A stretch of 12,937 nt of DNA, taken from assembly GCA_002496355.1 (NCBI GenBank), contig DAJP01000055.1, forward strand, positions 1 to 12,937. The letters run 5' to 3'. The position numbers and the translations under genes were made by a program. Positions 5,852 to 12,937 of the stretch are shown in pieces. Position 1 is the stretch's first letter. The number at the start of each line of letters is the position of its first letter. Origin of the DNA: Euryarchaeota archaeon UBA346 (GTDB lineage Archaea; Thermoplasmatota; E2; DHVEG-1). The notes under the pieces are model-generated. The model saw only the letters and a list, made by a program, of their open reading frames with translations. It made no database searches and was not told where the DNA came from.

Positions 5852-8383
5852 TCATGGCGGAAGAATCGTATTTAGGAGGAAAAACTCGGTGTTATAGAGC
5901 TGGCGTTGTCGGTTGGTGGGCTCTACGAATGTCCCACCCATCTGGGCATCGGAAAATGTAGAGGAGTCAACTACCACGATGAGCCGTCCTTGTTCACCAG
6001 GGGTTATATTTTGAATTTCAACAGAGCAAGCATAGACCTCGTTTTTGTCATTTATGAGAAGCTGGGTGCCTCCGGTGATGATGAGATACGGGAAGGTAAT
6101 ATTGCCTCGGGGTATTAGACTTCCATTCTCACTTTCATTGGAGAGAAGCACCTGGTCCGCTGTTGAGGTGGTGATCCAGATTCCAAAATTCCCCAGCAGT
6201 TCATTTGCGGTAGATTGTGGATTTGTGATACTATCCATGAGAAGTAAATGGCCACCGGTCTCTAGGTAGCTGGTCAATAGTTGAATATCTGTCTCGCTGA
6301 ACGGTTGAGCTGGGTTGATGATCACAATGAGATTACTGTTCTTGGTCGCATCGTGAAGTGTGGATGCGAGAGAAGGAACCAAGCCGACTCGTTGGGTCCA
6401 CACATAGAACGTTCCATAGTTATTGGTATTATCCCCTAGCGAAGCAGTGGGTTTGACAGAGATGTTGGCTGATGAATGCTGCTGCTCGAAGTATACTTGC
6501 GGAGATTCTGTTGAAGTCATCGGTGGTGGATAGGCAAGATTCGTGAGATGGGAGCAGAGGGGTGCTGCTAGGTAGAATGCGAGCAGCCCGGCGAATAGGA
6601 ACATCCAAAGGATTTGTAATTTATTTGTGGTTCTGAGAAGCAATGCGACGCAAATGAAAAAAACTAAAGAAAGGACGAAAAGAATCATATTGAGGGAGGG
6701 AGAGGAGTTCGTCCGATTCAGATAATCCATGACGCCCAGGGTGAAGGAAGAGTATCCATCTGTGAATAAACAAAAACTGGAAAACACGGTGCTGTCGGTG
6801 AATGCCACCACCCGACCCGACCCGTAGGTGATCGCTGCTGATTGTAACAGATAACCGTATTCGGAGTCAGGGGATGCGATTGATTCTCTGAAGAAATTCT
6901 CTGTTGAATAGGTGCCTGGTTCGCTGATGAGTCGATCACCGATGATGATGTTCTCCATCCGCAGGTAAGCAGAAAGGGAGGTTGGCTCCAATGTGCAGGA
7001 GGTCATAAACTCAAAACGGGGAACATGACGCATCACTGGATGGGAGAAGTACAAGTCAGGGGTGTAGGTGGACAGATCCCCGGTTCCCAGCTCATAGGTC
7101 GCATCCGTTCTGAATCGTATTCCGAACTCTTCGGAGACCTGGTTGAGGAAGGTGTTCATCCCAAACACATTGGTATGATCTCCGATAAGATACAGTCCGC
7201 CACCATGCTGGACAAAGTCCTTGATCGATTGAACCTCTTGTGTCGTATAGCTCTCGGTCGGGCACTTGAGGATCAGGATATCGTAACTGCTGAGAAGATC
7301 TGCGGAGAATGTCTCATTGATGTTTGTCTCGACAGGGTAGTGATCCTTTAACCAGTGTGCCCAGGAGTAATAATTGTAAGTCGAGAGCAGCCCGTACCAT
7401 TCAGTATCCAATGGGCGGAGCGTATCTTCCCATTGACTGTGGTATTCATCGATGAGGATGCGGCCTGTTTTTTTCGACCCAGGGTCTTGGTAGAGAAACG
7501 CACCAGTTAGTGATGAGACGAGTAGGATAATCAGGATAAGGGCGACAAGGTCTTTCTTTGTCAGATGCAGCGCTGGTGCTTGTATCGCGAGGTCTCCTAT
7601 CACGGGTAATGGGAGGATTTTCATGAGTAACAAGCAGAAGGGGAGGAAACTAAGGGTGGTGAGCAGAGGATCCCAGAAGACCGATAGCTCCGTGGTGGTC
7701 AGATAGAGAGCCAGGATTGCGATAAAACGAAGGAGGAGATAAAGAGCGCCAGCGACAAGAAAAATCATGGTGTTCTTGAGTATCTGTCTTCGTTTAAACA
7801 GGATGACAAAGAGGAATAATGCCCCCAGAAACAGGTTCAAGGTAAGAAAGAAACCGAGTTTCTCCCAGGTTATGGTGACCGCGGAGGTCTGTTGAATGGT
7901 CTGGACAAATAGAAGACCGTTGTTCGTCGAGGTATGGAACCCAAGGAAGTTCGCCAATGGTGAGATCACCAGCGAGAGGATGTCCAGGCGATGTCCATGG
8001 GAGACGAAGGAAACGTACAAGGGAAAGACCATCGTCTGGAGGAGAAGAAGTATTCCTGCAAGGGAAATGCCCAGGGGCACTGCTTGTAATCGTTCGAATC
8101 GGTAGCAGAGTAGTGAGGCAAGAAGCCCAAGAGTCAGGACAATCAGACCAAGATTGTACGGGAAGGGGACGAAAAGAAGTGATGCTATGAGGGGGATGAG
8201 AAGGACCACATATCGGATCTGTGGTTGTTTTTTTGTATTGCGGCTGATCCCACCGATGATGCAGAGAGTACCGGTGATAACACAGAGGAGACCAGCGATC
8301 AGATCGGGGATGGTAAACTGGGAGATGAGGAACAACCAACTCGCGGAGAGAAACAGGATGCCAAGCCAAAGGAATCGTTTCAT
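5852..8383 (-). CDS. Large polytopic membrane protein with two GATase/DUF4350-like extracytoplasmic domains (paralogue B)
   Basis: This 843-residue protein has about ten membrane helices up to residue 296, a soluble domain (about 300-560), two more helices (564-583, 588-608) and a second soluble domain (620-843). Each soluble domain repeats a plan seen in DUF4350/GldG-like domains: a strand ending in His (LIDEYH, H315; YFEQQH, H636), a strand before a T/S-x-x-E helix leading to a GG turn (HGGGLYLIGDHTN 393-405; TGGHLLLMDSITN 709-721), and a late G-R-x-V/I strand ending in D-S (TDSTVF 529-534; VDSSTF 805-810). Asn-x-Ser/Thr sites occur in both domains (356, 556, 640, 749, 761, 792), fitting an outside location. 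The core at about 135-255 resembles exosortase topology, with R219 kept but no catalytic Cys. The start overlaps the upstream stop (ATGA) and has AGGAG eight bases before it. Function is unknown. Confidence 0.8.
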   Translation of the reverse strand: MKRFLWLGILFLSASWLFLISQFTIPDLIAGLLCVITGTLCIIGGISRNTKKQPQIRYVVLLIPLIASLLFVPFPYNLGLIVLTLGLLASLLCYRFERLQAVPLGISLAGILLLLQTMVFPLYVSFVSHGHRLDILSLVISPLANFLGFHTSTNNGLLFVQTIQQTSAVTITWEKLGFFLTLNLFLGALFLFVILFKRRQILKNTMIFLVAGALYLLLRFIAILALYLTTTELSVFWDPLLTTLSFLPFCLLLMKILPLPVIGDLAIQAPALHLTKKDLVALILIILLVSSLTGAFLYQDPGSKKTGRILIDEYHSQWEDTLRPLDTEWYGLLSTYNYYSWAHWLKDHYPVETNINETFSADLLSSYDILILKCPTESYTTQEVQSIKDFVQHGGGLYLIGDHTNVFGMNTFLNQVSEEFGIRFRTDATYELGTGDLSTYTPDLYFSHPVMRHVPRFEFMTSCTLEPTSLSAYLRMENIIIGDRLISEPGTYSTENFFRESIASPDSEYGYLLQSAAITYGSGRVVAFTDSTVFSSFCLFTDGYSSFTLGVMDYLNRTNSSPSLNMILFVLSLVFFICVALLLRTTNKLQILWMFLFAGLLAFYLAAPLCSHLTNLAYPPPMTSTESPQVYFEQQHSSANISVKPTASLGDNTNNYGTFYVWTQRVGLVPSLASTLHDATKNSNLIVIINPAQPFSETDIQLLTSYLETGGHLLLMDSITNPQSTANELLGNFGIWITTSTADQVLLSNESENGSLIPRGNITFPYLIITGGTQLLINDKNEVYACSVEIQNITPGEQGRLIVVVDSSTFSDAQMGGTFVEPTNRQRQLYNTEFFLLNTILPP

Positions 8384-10995
8384 CGCAGATGCTCCTGAAT
8401 CAGTAGTTCGTCAAGAAGATATTTTACGAACAGGATGTTCCCTGGCCAGTAATCATAGATGGATTCCAGGTTCTTATCCAGGAGATACTGACTATCCCCG
8501 ATCACCAGCAGGCCACCCGCTCCGTGTTGAAGGAACACCACGAGATGGAACGTCAGATCATTCCAGGTGAAGTTATAGTAGGAGGTCGTCTGATTGGCTG
8601 GGAATGTCACGGGCCAGCTGTCGACGAATCGTGGCTCGTTCTGATACAAGCTGAGGTTTTCTTCAACATAGGGGACTGGGCCTAAGGGGGTTGATTCAAT
8701 ATCCATCCCAAAGGGTTTGAGCAGGGGCAGGGATGCTTCTTTATCCTCATATCCGGTGGCAAGCAGGACGATACCACCCTGCGTCATATAAGACTGGAGA
8801 AACCTGACTTCTTCGGGGGTGAATGCGGCTGTCGGGGCATTGAAAATGATCATGCTGCTTCCTAGGATTGCATCTTCTGAGAATTCTCTGAGGATTCGTG
8901 GGTGAAGGTTGTTTCGTTCCAGATTTAGATTCAGACCATTGAGTGAGTCGTCGGTGAACGATTCAAGGGAGAACCGCTCATTATGGGATGCGTCGATGTA
9001 TACGATGGTACCTGTATCTTGCCTTGTAGTTGTGAGTAACAGTGGATTTAGTGTGGCGGAGAGTACTACCGAAAGACAGAGGAGAAACGGAAACCATGCG
9101 AAGGCAATGGTGTTTTTCTTGAAGAAATAATACACGAGGACTGCACCAAAGAGGAATAACAGGGAAATACCAATCTGTAAGACGTTCGTAGTACCGGTTT
9201 GGTTACTAGCTAGCCATGAAAAGGAGCTTTGGAGAAATCGATAGGAGAACGGCAAGGCAGGGTTTTGAAACATGGAAGTGTCTCCGAACACAAGGACTTT
9301 CCCAGCCCCATAGGATGTTCCTGCGACAAGAATCACATCCCCCAGTTGTTCCCCCTGAGTGTATTCATAATCACCTAGATATGCGATGTCACCATTCGAC
9401 CGGTTCCCGTTATCAGAGAGAACAGAGGATCCAATGATGAGGGGGTACGCTGAGGGGGACAGATCAAGGGATGCACCAACCCCGTATTGGAGCTCATCAA
9501 GGCTCATTAGGGAGGCGGTGAGGGGATGATGCAGAAGTTGTGTGCATGTGAACCATTTGAACTTCTCATCAAACGGGAGTGCTGCATCGAACCGGTACCG
9601 GATCCCCACCGGTGCGAGTAGTTCATTTAACGGCTCTTGCATGCCTCCGACGTTCGTATGATCTCCGATAACAAGCAGGGAGCCGCCTTTTTTGACATAC
9701 TCCCAGATGATGGATCGCTCTTGTTCTGAGAACGAGACATTCAGGTTGGAGACAACAAAGATAGTGGCATCATCAAGAAGCGAGACACTAACCTGTGATG
9801 TTTCACGGATGGTCGTGTAATCCGTCAGGTTCAGATACCGGGTGATATTCTGAGGCACCGCTTGTGTCACATTGAGGAATTGATTTCGATTTCCCACGAG
9901 TATCTCTGTCTCATAACCAAACGTCGTGAGACAGATCGGCCATAGACCGAACATCCCGACCGCATCCTTCCCGTATTTTCCATATTCAGGGACATCCCAG
10001 GTCCCGACCATATGGTCGCCATAAAAAACGATTTTTTGTTGCTCGACTGGTGTTGAGCCTCCCGTGATGAACACGGTCAATACGAAGGTGGAGAGGAACA
10101 AAAGCACTGCTGCCCAGACTACACCATTCTTCAGATGGTGTTTGAGATTATTTTTTTGAGACATCGTTTCTTTTGCTGTTTCTGAAGCTCGATATCGAAG
10201 AAGGATGCCAAAAACAGGGATCAGACAGAGAATGAAGAACAAGGGATGAAGTTTCAGCGAATCAGCTGAAGCATAGGTAATCAACCTAAGGAGCAGAAGG
10301 TACAAAAACCAGAGAATTCCAAGGACTGCGATCCAGAGGCAGAGCAACAGAAGATCCCTGCGTGTTTTTCTGCTCTTGACACAGAAACTACTGAAGAGAA
10401 ATGCAAGAGATACCAAAAGTATTCCTGCTCCACTGTTGGTAGGACCAAGGGAGAGCGGAGCGCCGGTGAAAAAGCCGACCGCATGGGTTATCAACAGTGA
10501 ACTTTGTTGATACAAAAACCAGAGAGTAGGAATAGTCTGCAAAAGGAGAAAAACAAGACTATAACTAAAAGAGACGACGGCGAGGAGATGTAGTTCGTTC
10601 CTCTGATGATCCATCCCAAATAGACAAAGGGAAAGCCCGGAGAGGATCACCGGGATGCTACAGACCCACAGCAGGTCGGTCTTTGCTATGACCAGCAGAA
10701 CGAATCCAAAGAGGCTTAGAAGGATGCCGATGAGAAGTGACTGGAGATGAGGATTAGTTTTTGAAAGATGACGCAACGTCAAGTGGAACGGAAAATTGAA
10801 TAGAACCACCCCGAGCATCAGAAAGATACCGATGAGATGCTGACTAGAGGCAGTAACAAACCCAAAGCTGCTTGAAAGGACAGTGAGTGTTAGAAGGATA
10901 CAGATAACATTGGTAACTAGGATACCTGTGGAAAAAAGCATGACGGTATCACGGATGTTCTTCAGCATGATACAGAAGAGAACCATTGTTTTCAT
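8380..10995 (-). CDS. Large polytopic membrane protein with two GATase/DUF4350-like extracytoplasmic domains (paralogue A)
   Basis: This 871-residue protein is the paralogue of the downstream 843-aa product and has the same layout: membrane helices to about 265, another at 291-311, soluble domain 1 (about 320-600), helices at about 605-655, and soluble domain 2 (660-871). Shared marks are strand-His (FYGDH, H328; YIDASH, H671), the GG turn (KGGSLLVIGDHTN 436-448; QGGIVLLATGYED 739-751) and the late D-S/T strand (FGDTSMF 570-576; IGDSQY 832-837). GDHTNV is identical in domain 1 of both proteins. Nine Asn-x-Ser/Thr sites lie in the soluble parts, for example 375, 383, 531 and 801. In the core, R237 and H250 are in exosortase-like positions but no Cys is. 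ATG codons at residues 4 and 10 are alternative starts, and no Shine-Dalgarno is seen. Function is unknown; it is probably an envelope component. Confidence 0.8.
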   Translation of the reverse strand: MKTMVLFCIMLKNIRDTVMLFSTGILVTNVICILLTLTVLSSSFGFVTASSQHLIGIFLMLGVVLFNFPFHLTLRHLSKTNPHLQSLLIGILLSLFGFVLLVIAKTDLLWVCSIPVILSGLSLCLFGMDHQRNELHLLAVVSFSYSLVFLLLQTIPTLWFLYQQSSLLITHAVGFFTGAPLSLGPTNSGAGILLVSLAFLFSSFCVKSRKTRRDLLLLCLWIAVLGILWFLYLLLLRLITYASADSLKLHPLFFILCLIPVFGILLRYRASETAKETMSQKNNLKHHLKNGVVWAAVLLFLSTFVLTVFITGGSTPVEQQKIVFYGDHMVGTWDVPEYGKYGKDAVGMFGLWPICLTTFGYETEILVGNRNQFLNVTQAVPQNITRYLNLTDYTTIRETSQVSVSLLDDATIFVVSNLNVSFSEQERSIIWEYVKKGGSLLVIGDHTNVGGMQEPLNELLAPVGIRYRFDAALPFDEKFKWFTCTQLLHHPLTASLMSLDELQYGVGASLDLSPSAYPLIIGSSVLSDNGNRSNGDIAYLGDYEYTQGEQLGDVILVAGTSYGAGKVLVFGDTSMFQNPALPFSYRFLQSSFSWLASNQTGTTNVLQIGISLLFLFGAVLVYYFFKKNTIAFAWFPFLLCLSVVLSATLNPLLLTTTRQDTGTIVYIDASHNERFSLESFTDDSLNGLNLNLERNNLHPRILREFSEDAILGSSMIIFNAPTAAFTPEEVRFLQSYMTQGGIVLLATGYEDKEASLPLLKPFGMDIESTPLGPVPYVEENLSLYQNEPRFVDSWPVTFPANQTTSYYNFTWNDLTFHLVVFLQHGAGGLLVIGDSQYLLDKNLESIYDYWPGNILFVKYLLDELLIQEHLR
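8392..8396 (-). promoter_or_regulatory. Shine-Dalgarno site inside the end of the 871-aa gene
   Basis: AGGAG on the - strand sits eight bases before ATG 8383 and inside the coding end of the upstream paralogue. With the ATGA overlap at 8380-8383 it supports both the start choice and coupled translation. Confidence 0.65.
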
Positions 10996-11079
10996 ATAAC
11001 TTTAATGGTTTTTCTATAGGTATTCTCCAAGACAGCACCAACGCTAACTTTTTTCATTCTGGTATTCTGACAGGCTACG

Positions 11080-11088
11080 TTTATATAT
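11080..11088 (+). promoter_or_regulatory. TATA box of the small-gene operon
   Basis: TTTATATAT is a near-consensus archaeal TATA box. The transcript should begin about 25 nt downstream of its centre, near 11109. That is about 10 nt before the 9-codon frame at 11119 and about 47 nt before the 42-aa gene. The 871-aa gene reads away on the other strand, so 10996-11118 is a divergent promoter region. A weak CCTATAGAAAA at 11011-11021 on the - strand may serve that gene. Confidence 0.6.
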
Positions 11089-11118
11089 CTTCAATAGCAA
11101 CATGGAACATACAGAGAG

Positions 11119-11148
11119 ATGAATAACTCTCAAATTCCTAAGAGGTGA
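11119..11148 (+). CDS. Possible 9-codon leader peptide
   Basis: ATG 11119 opens MNNSQIPKR followed by TGA at 11146-11148. It would be the first start codon on the transcript predicted from the TATA box, at about 10 nt from the 5' end. Its stop codon lies inside the GAGGTGA ribosome site (11142-11148) of the next gene, so translating it could affect initiation there. Such a short frame can arise by chance, and evidence is positional only. Confidence 0.3.
   Translation: MNNSQIPKR
11142..11148 (+). promoter_or_regulatory. Strong Shine-Dalgarno site of the 42-aa gene
   Basis: GAGGTGA is a seven-base match to the archaeal consensus GGAGGTGAT, placed seven bases before ATG 11156. It is the strongest evidence that the short frame downstream is a real gene. 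Confidence 0.7.
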
Positions 11149-11155
11149 ACGAGAG

Positions 11156-11284
11156 ATGTATGAACATGAGGAACAAAACGAGGTCATTGAATTCTGCCTG
11201 AAACATGATCTGATAAAAAAAACGGATCAAGGCTATATCATCAAGAAAGAGTTTTTTGAGATCCTTGATTATTTTGAACTCTGA
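11156..11284 (+). CDS. Small acidic protein of unknown function, 42 aa
   Basis: The frame encodes 42 residues, MYEHEEQNEVIEF to ILDYFEL, with a TGA at 11282-11284. It is rich in E, I, F and K and predicts two short helices around a GYIIKKEFFEIL segment, similar in feel to part of a winged-helix wing and helix, but too short to assign. A near-perfect Shine-Dalgarno seven bases upstream and a TATA box about 70 bp upstream support expression. The stop is followed within two bases by the ribosome site of the next small gene. No homologue is recognised. Confidence 0.6.
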   Translation: MYEHEEQNEVIEFCLKHDLIKKTDQGYIIKKEFFEILDYFEL

Positions 11285-11294
11285 TGGTGAGGAG

Positions 11295-11393
11295 ATGGCC
11301 TTAAGTCAAGAACAAAAAGAACTCATCATGAGATTTCTTAAATCATCAGCGCAGAACCATAAGCTTGTGAAAGAAGTCACGACAAAAGAATAA
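11295..11393 (+). CDS. Small protein of unknown function, 32 aa
   Basis: The frame encodes 32 residues beginning MALSQEQKELIMRFLK and ending VTTKE, largely one predicted amphipathic helix with a basic middle. GGTGA at 11286-11290 lies four bases before the ATG, a rather short spacing. It starts 10 bp after the 42-aa gene and is followed by two T-runs, so the pair looks like a short operon. No family is recognised. Its reality rests on ribosome site and context. Confidence 0.5.
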   Translation: MALSQEQKELIMRFLKSSAQNHKLVKEVTTKE

Positions 11394-11406
11394 TCGGTTG
11401 TGGCTA

Positions 11407-11428
11407 TTCTTTTTCAATCGTTTTTTAT
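11407..11428 (+). terminator. Double oligo-T terminator after the small genes
   Basis: T5 at 11410-11414 and T6 at 11421-11426 follow the TAA at 11391-11393 by 16-33 bases without an evident hairpin, as in archaeal intrinsic termination. Confidence 0.5.
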
Positions 11429-11464
11429 CACAAAAAAATATTATCTTATCTGTCTAAAAAAAGA

Positions 11465-11475
11465 AAAATATAAAA
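11465..11475 (+). promoter_or_regulatory. TATA box of the 108-aa gene
   Basis: AAAATATAAAA would start transcription near 11496, leaving a leader of about 22 nt before ATG 11518. A partial ribosome site GGATGG at 11505-11510 precedes the start. Confidence 0.5.
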
Positions 11476-11517
11476 CCTTCTATTTGTTATCGAAAGTACA
11501 ACAAGGATGGGACTTGA

Positions 11518-11844
11518 ATGAAAAAACAAGAAAATATCTATGTTGCTCTCCAACTTGAAAAAGATGTTACCACAGGAGAGTTAATGATCGCTGTCCAGTT
11601 TGACCGAAACTCACCAAACTTCTTTACTAATAAGAACATGATTTCCTGGTGTCCAACCAATGAAGAAATCGAGTTCATCAACGAAGCCTATGGTGCTCTG
11701 AACAAAGGAAAACATCAGAGACAGACTCATGTGGAAAAACCTCAGATACAGGACAGAGAACCAGAGGAACTCATTCGTGATGCAGACGAAAAAGAAATCC
11801 TGAACCGGGTCTTTGAGAAGAAACGACCAGGGATGACTCCGTAA
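11518..11844 (+). CDS. Conserved-looking small soluble protein, 108 aa, unknown function
   Basis: I do not recognise this gene. Residues 1-60 look like a compact alpha/beta domain (strands IYVALQLE and ELMIAVQFD, then WCPTNEEIEFINEAYGAL), and residues 61-108 are highly charged and probably disordered or helical, ending in PGMTP. There is no signal peptide or membrane helix, so it should be cytoplasmic. It has its own TATA box after the terminator of the small-gene operon. It ends 12 bp from the stop of the convergent deoxyhypusine synthase gene. Confidence 0.7.
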   Translation: MKKQENIYVALQLEKDVTTGELMIAVQFDRNSPNFFTNKNMISWCPTNEEIEFINEAYGALNKGKHQRQTHVEKPQIQDREPEELIRDADEKEILNRVFEKKRPGMTP

Positions 11845-11856
11845 ACAGTATTTGTT

Positions 11857-12798
11857 TTAGAGCCGTTCCAACAAGGCGCTTATCATCAAGGGGAGCAGGA
11901 CAGTTGCATCTCCTTCTATGGTCACATTGTCTGCCTTTTCCGCTATTTTCCCCCATGAGATCGCTTCCCGTGTCTGTGCACCAGACAGACTACCGTCATA
12001 TTCGACAGCGGTCGTGAGATACACCACATGGGACAGCCCGTTGCAGAACTGGTTCCACCAGATGACATGATGCTTTGAGATTCCCCCGCCGATGATCAGC
12101 GCACCAGTCTTTTTTGCGTCAAACACGATATCGGAGAGGTCTTGCTCGTCTTTGAAGAGATCGATCGTGAAGTTCCGATGCTCCTGATAATACATCCAGA
12201 GTTGAGCGCCGAACGCCCCATCGGTGATCCCTGGGACGTACATGGGTATTTTGTTTTTCCAAGCCCAGTATAGAATCGAGTCTCTGCCGTTTTTTTCTTT
12301 TTCAAGGCGTTTCCCAAACTCCCAGATGAGATCCTTTGTGGACCATTTCTGCTGATCCGTATACAGCTCACCCAGGACGGGTTGTATCTTCTTTTCAAGA
12401 ATCGTTCCATAGCATTCCAATGGGATGAAGATGTTTCCCAGACGATTGATTCCCTGTTGATGCAGTTTTGTGTCATCCGCCATAAACGACCCATGGTAGT
12501 AGTCCTTCCATACGCGTGCGAGATCATGATCCAACGTCCCGGTGGTGGTGATGATAACATCAACTAATTTTCGTTTCACCAGTTCCTTGATGACTCCTCG
12601 TGTCCCGGTTGAGATGATGCAGGCGGGAAACGACAGGAACTTCACACACTCTTTTTCCCGGATCATTCGTTCGAGGATATCGACACCTTCGGCGACTTTC
12701 TTTGCAGAAAAACCTCCCGCGTCATAAAGCTCTTTAATCAACTGGTCGGTGGTCATATTTTTCTGAAATTGGATATCTCGTACAGGTTGTTTTTTCAT
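11857..12798 (-). CDS. dys: Deoxyhypusine synthase
   Basis: This 313-residue enzyme transfers the aminobutyl group of spermidine to a lysine of translation factor aIF5A, using NAD, the first step of hypusine formation in the cytoplasm. The catalytic lysine is K284 in EAISWGKI, with the preceding EYDGSLSGA (266-274) as in eukaryotic and archaeal enzymes. H243 in GGGISKHH matches the active-site histidine of the human enzyme. The NAD-side segment TTTGTLDHDLAR is also present, in the archaeal form. The start is supported by AGGTGA at 12805-12810, six bases upstream. The Memo-family gene ends 10 bp before it on the same strand. All key residues are present, so it should be active. Confidence 0.93.
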   Translation of the reverse strand: MKKQPVRDIQFQKNMTTDQLIKELYDAGGFSAKKVAEGVDILERMIREKECVKFLSFPACIISTGTRGVIKELVKRKLVDVIITTTGTLDHDLARVWKDYYHGSFMADDTKLHQQGINRLGNIFIPLECYGTILEKKIQPVLGELYTDQQKWSTKDLIWEFGKRLEKEKNGRDSILYWAWKNKIPMYVPGITDGAFGAQLWMYYQEHRNFTIDLFKDEQDLSDIVFDAKKTGALIIGGGISKHHVIWWNQFCNGLSHVVYLTTAVEYDGSLSGAQTREAISWGKIAEKADNVTIEGDATVLLPLMISALLERL

Positions 12799-12804
12799 GA
12801 GTTT

Positions 12805-12810
12805 TCACCT
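12805..12810 (-). promoter_or_regulatory. Shine-Dalgarno of deoxyhypusine synthase overlapping the upstream stop
   Basis: AGGTGA on the - strand shares two bases with the TAG stop (12809-12811) of the preceding Memo-family gene and sits six bases before ATG 12798, implying coupled translation. Confidence 0.65.
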
Positions 12811-12937
12811 ATGAAACCGCGATAGCCCCATACCCGACACAGGAGGAATCAGGGTGAACCTCATAGGAGGTCCCATATTTTAAGAGTTCTGCTGTGGTCG
12901 CCCCAAGTTTTTTTGCTGCAAGAAGCAGAGCACCTAC
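12809..12937 (-). CDS. Memo / AmmeMemoRadiSam system protein B family, C-terminal 42 residues (partial)
   Basis: The frame is open from the window edge to TAG at 12809-12811. Its 42 residues include LGATTAELLKYGTSYEV and end in CVGYGAIAVS. The LLKYGTS and VGYGAIA segments are the typical C-terminus of the Memo family. The fold is related to nonheme-iron dioxygenases. In prokaryotes the gene often accompanies AMMECR1 and a radical SAM protein; the substrate is unknown. The rest of the gene lies beyond the window. It precedes deoxyhypusine synthase in what looks like one operon. Confidence 0.8.
   Translation of the reverse strand, partial: VGALLLAAKKLGATTAELLKYGTSYEVHPDSSCVGYGAIAVS

Noticed and set aside
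7025..7351. A 108-codon + strand frame opposite the 843-aa gene
   Set aside because: It is antisense to the conserved GDHTN domain, and no promoter or ribosome site is seen.
7794..8369. A 191-codon open frame on the - strand, overlapping the 843-aa gene in another frame
   Set aside because: It lies wholly inside a well-supported membrane-protein gene, and its product is rich in P, S, R and H with no domain. The hydrophobic pattern belongs to the other frame.
8154..8570. A 138-codon + strand frame opposite the junction of the two paralogues
   Set aside because: It is antisense to both genes, low in recognisable structure and without a ribosome site. It is explained as a shadow of the coding strand.
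1..12937. CRISPR array, insertion sequence, tRNA or rRNA
   Set aside because: No regularly spaced repeats, transposase-like protein, terminal inverted repeats, or tRNA/rRNA signatures were noticed on either strand by eye. A covariance-model scan was not possible.

Overview
The window reads as archaeal, most likely euryarchaeal or Thermoplasmatota-like. It carries type 2 methionine aminopeptidase, the archaeal transcription factor MBF1, deoxyhypusine synthase, a Memo-family C-terminus and an archaeal coiled-coil protein. It has TATA-box promoters about 25 nt before likely transcript starts, and Shine-Dalgarno sites matching an archaeal 16S end (GGTGA, GAGGTGA, AGGAG). I cannot name the species. 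No tRNA, rRNA, CRISPR array or insertion sequence was seen, and no gene-free stretch exceeds 300 bases.

Region 1 (1-3965, + strand) is a tight housekeeping run. A coiled-coil protein is followed by MBF1 (zinc ribbon plus HTH), a TsaC/YrdC-type threonylcarbamoyl-AMP synthase, type 2 methionine aminopeptidase (overlapping the previous gene by 8 nt) and a creatininase-superfamily amidohydrolase. Roles span transcription, tRNA t6A formation and N-terminal Met removal.

Region 2 (3973-10995, - strand) is the unusual part: four envelope genes. Two tandem paralogues (871 and 843 aa, joined by an ATGA overlap) each have a multi-helix membrane core and two extracytoplasmic domains of the same type, giving four related domain copies. 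Their membrane core resembles exosortase/archaeosortase in topology but lacks the catalytic cysteine. Downstream are a small protein with an N-terminal signal or anchor and a second membrane helix, and a secreted protein with a His/Cys pair like clan CD (gingipain/caspase-type) peptidases. I infer, without proof, that these form a cell-surface module.

Region 3 (11000-11844, + strand) has its own promoter and holds very small genes: a 9-codon leader frame whose stop lies inside the Shine-Dalgarno of a 42-aa gene, then a 32-aa gene, a T-rich terminator, and a separately promoted 108-aa gene of unknown function.

Region 4 (11857-12937, - strand) is deoxyhypusine synthase preceded by the 3' end of a Memo/AmmeMemoRadiSam-B gene, whose stop codon overlaps the Shine-Dalgarno of the synthase gene.
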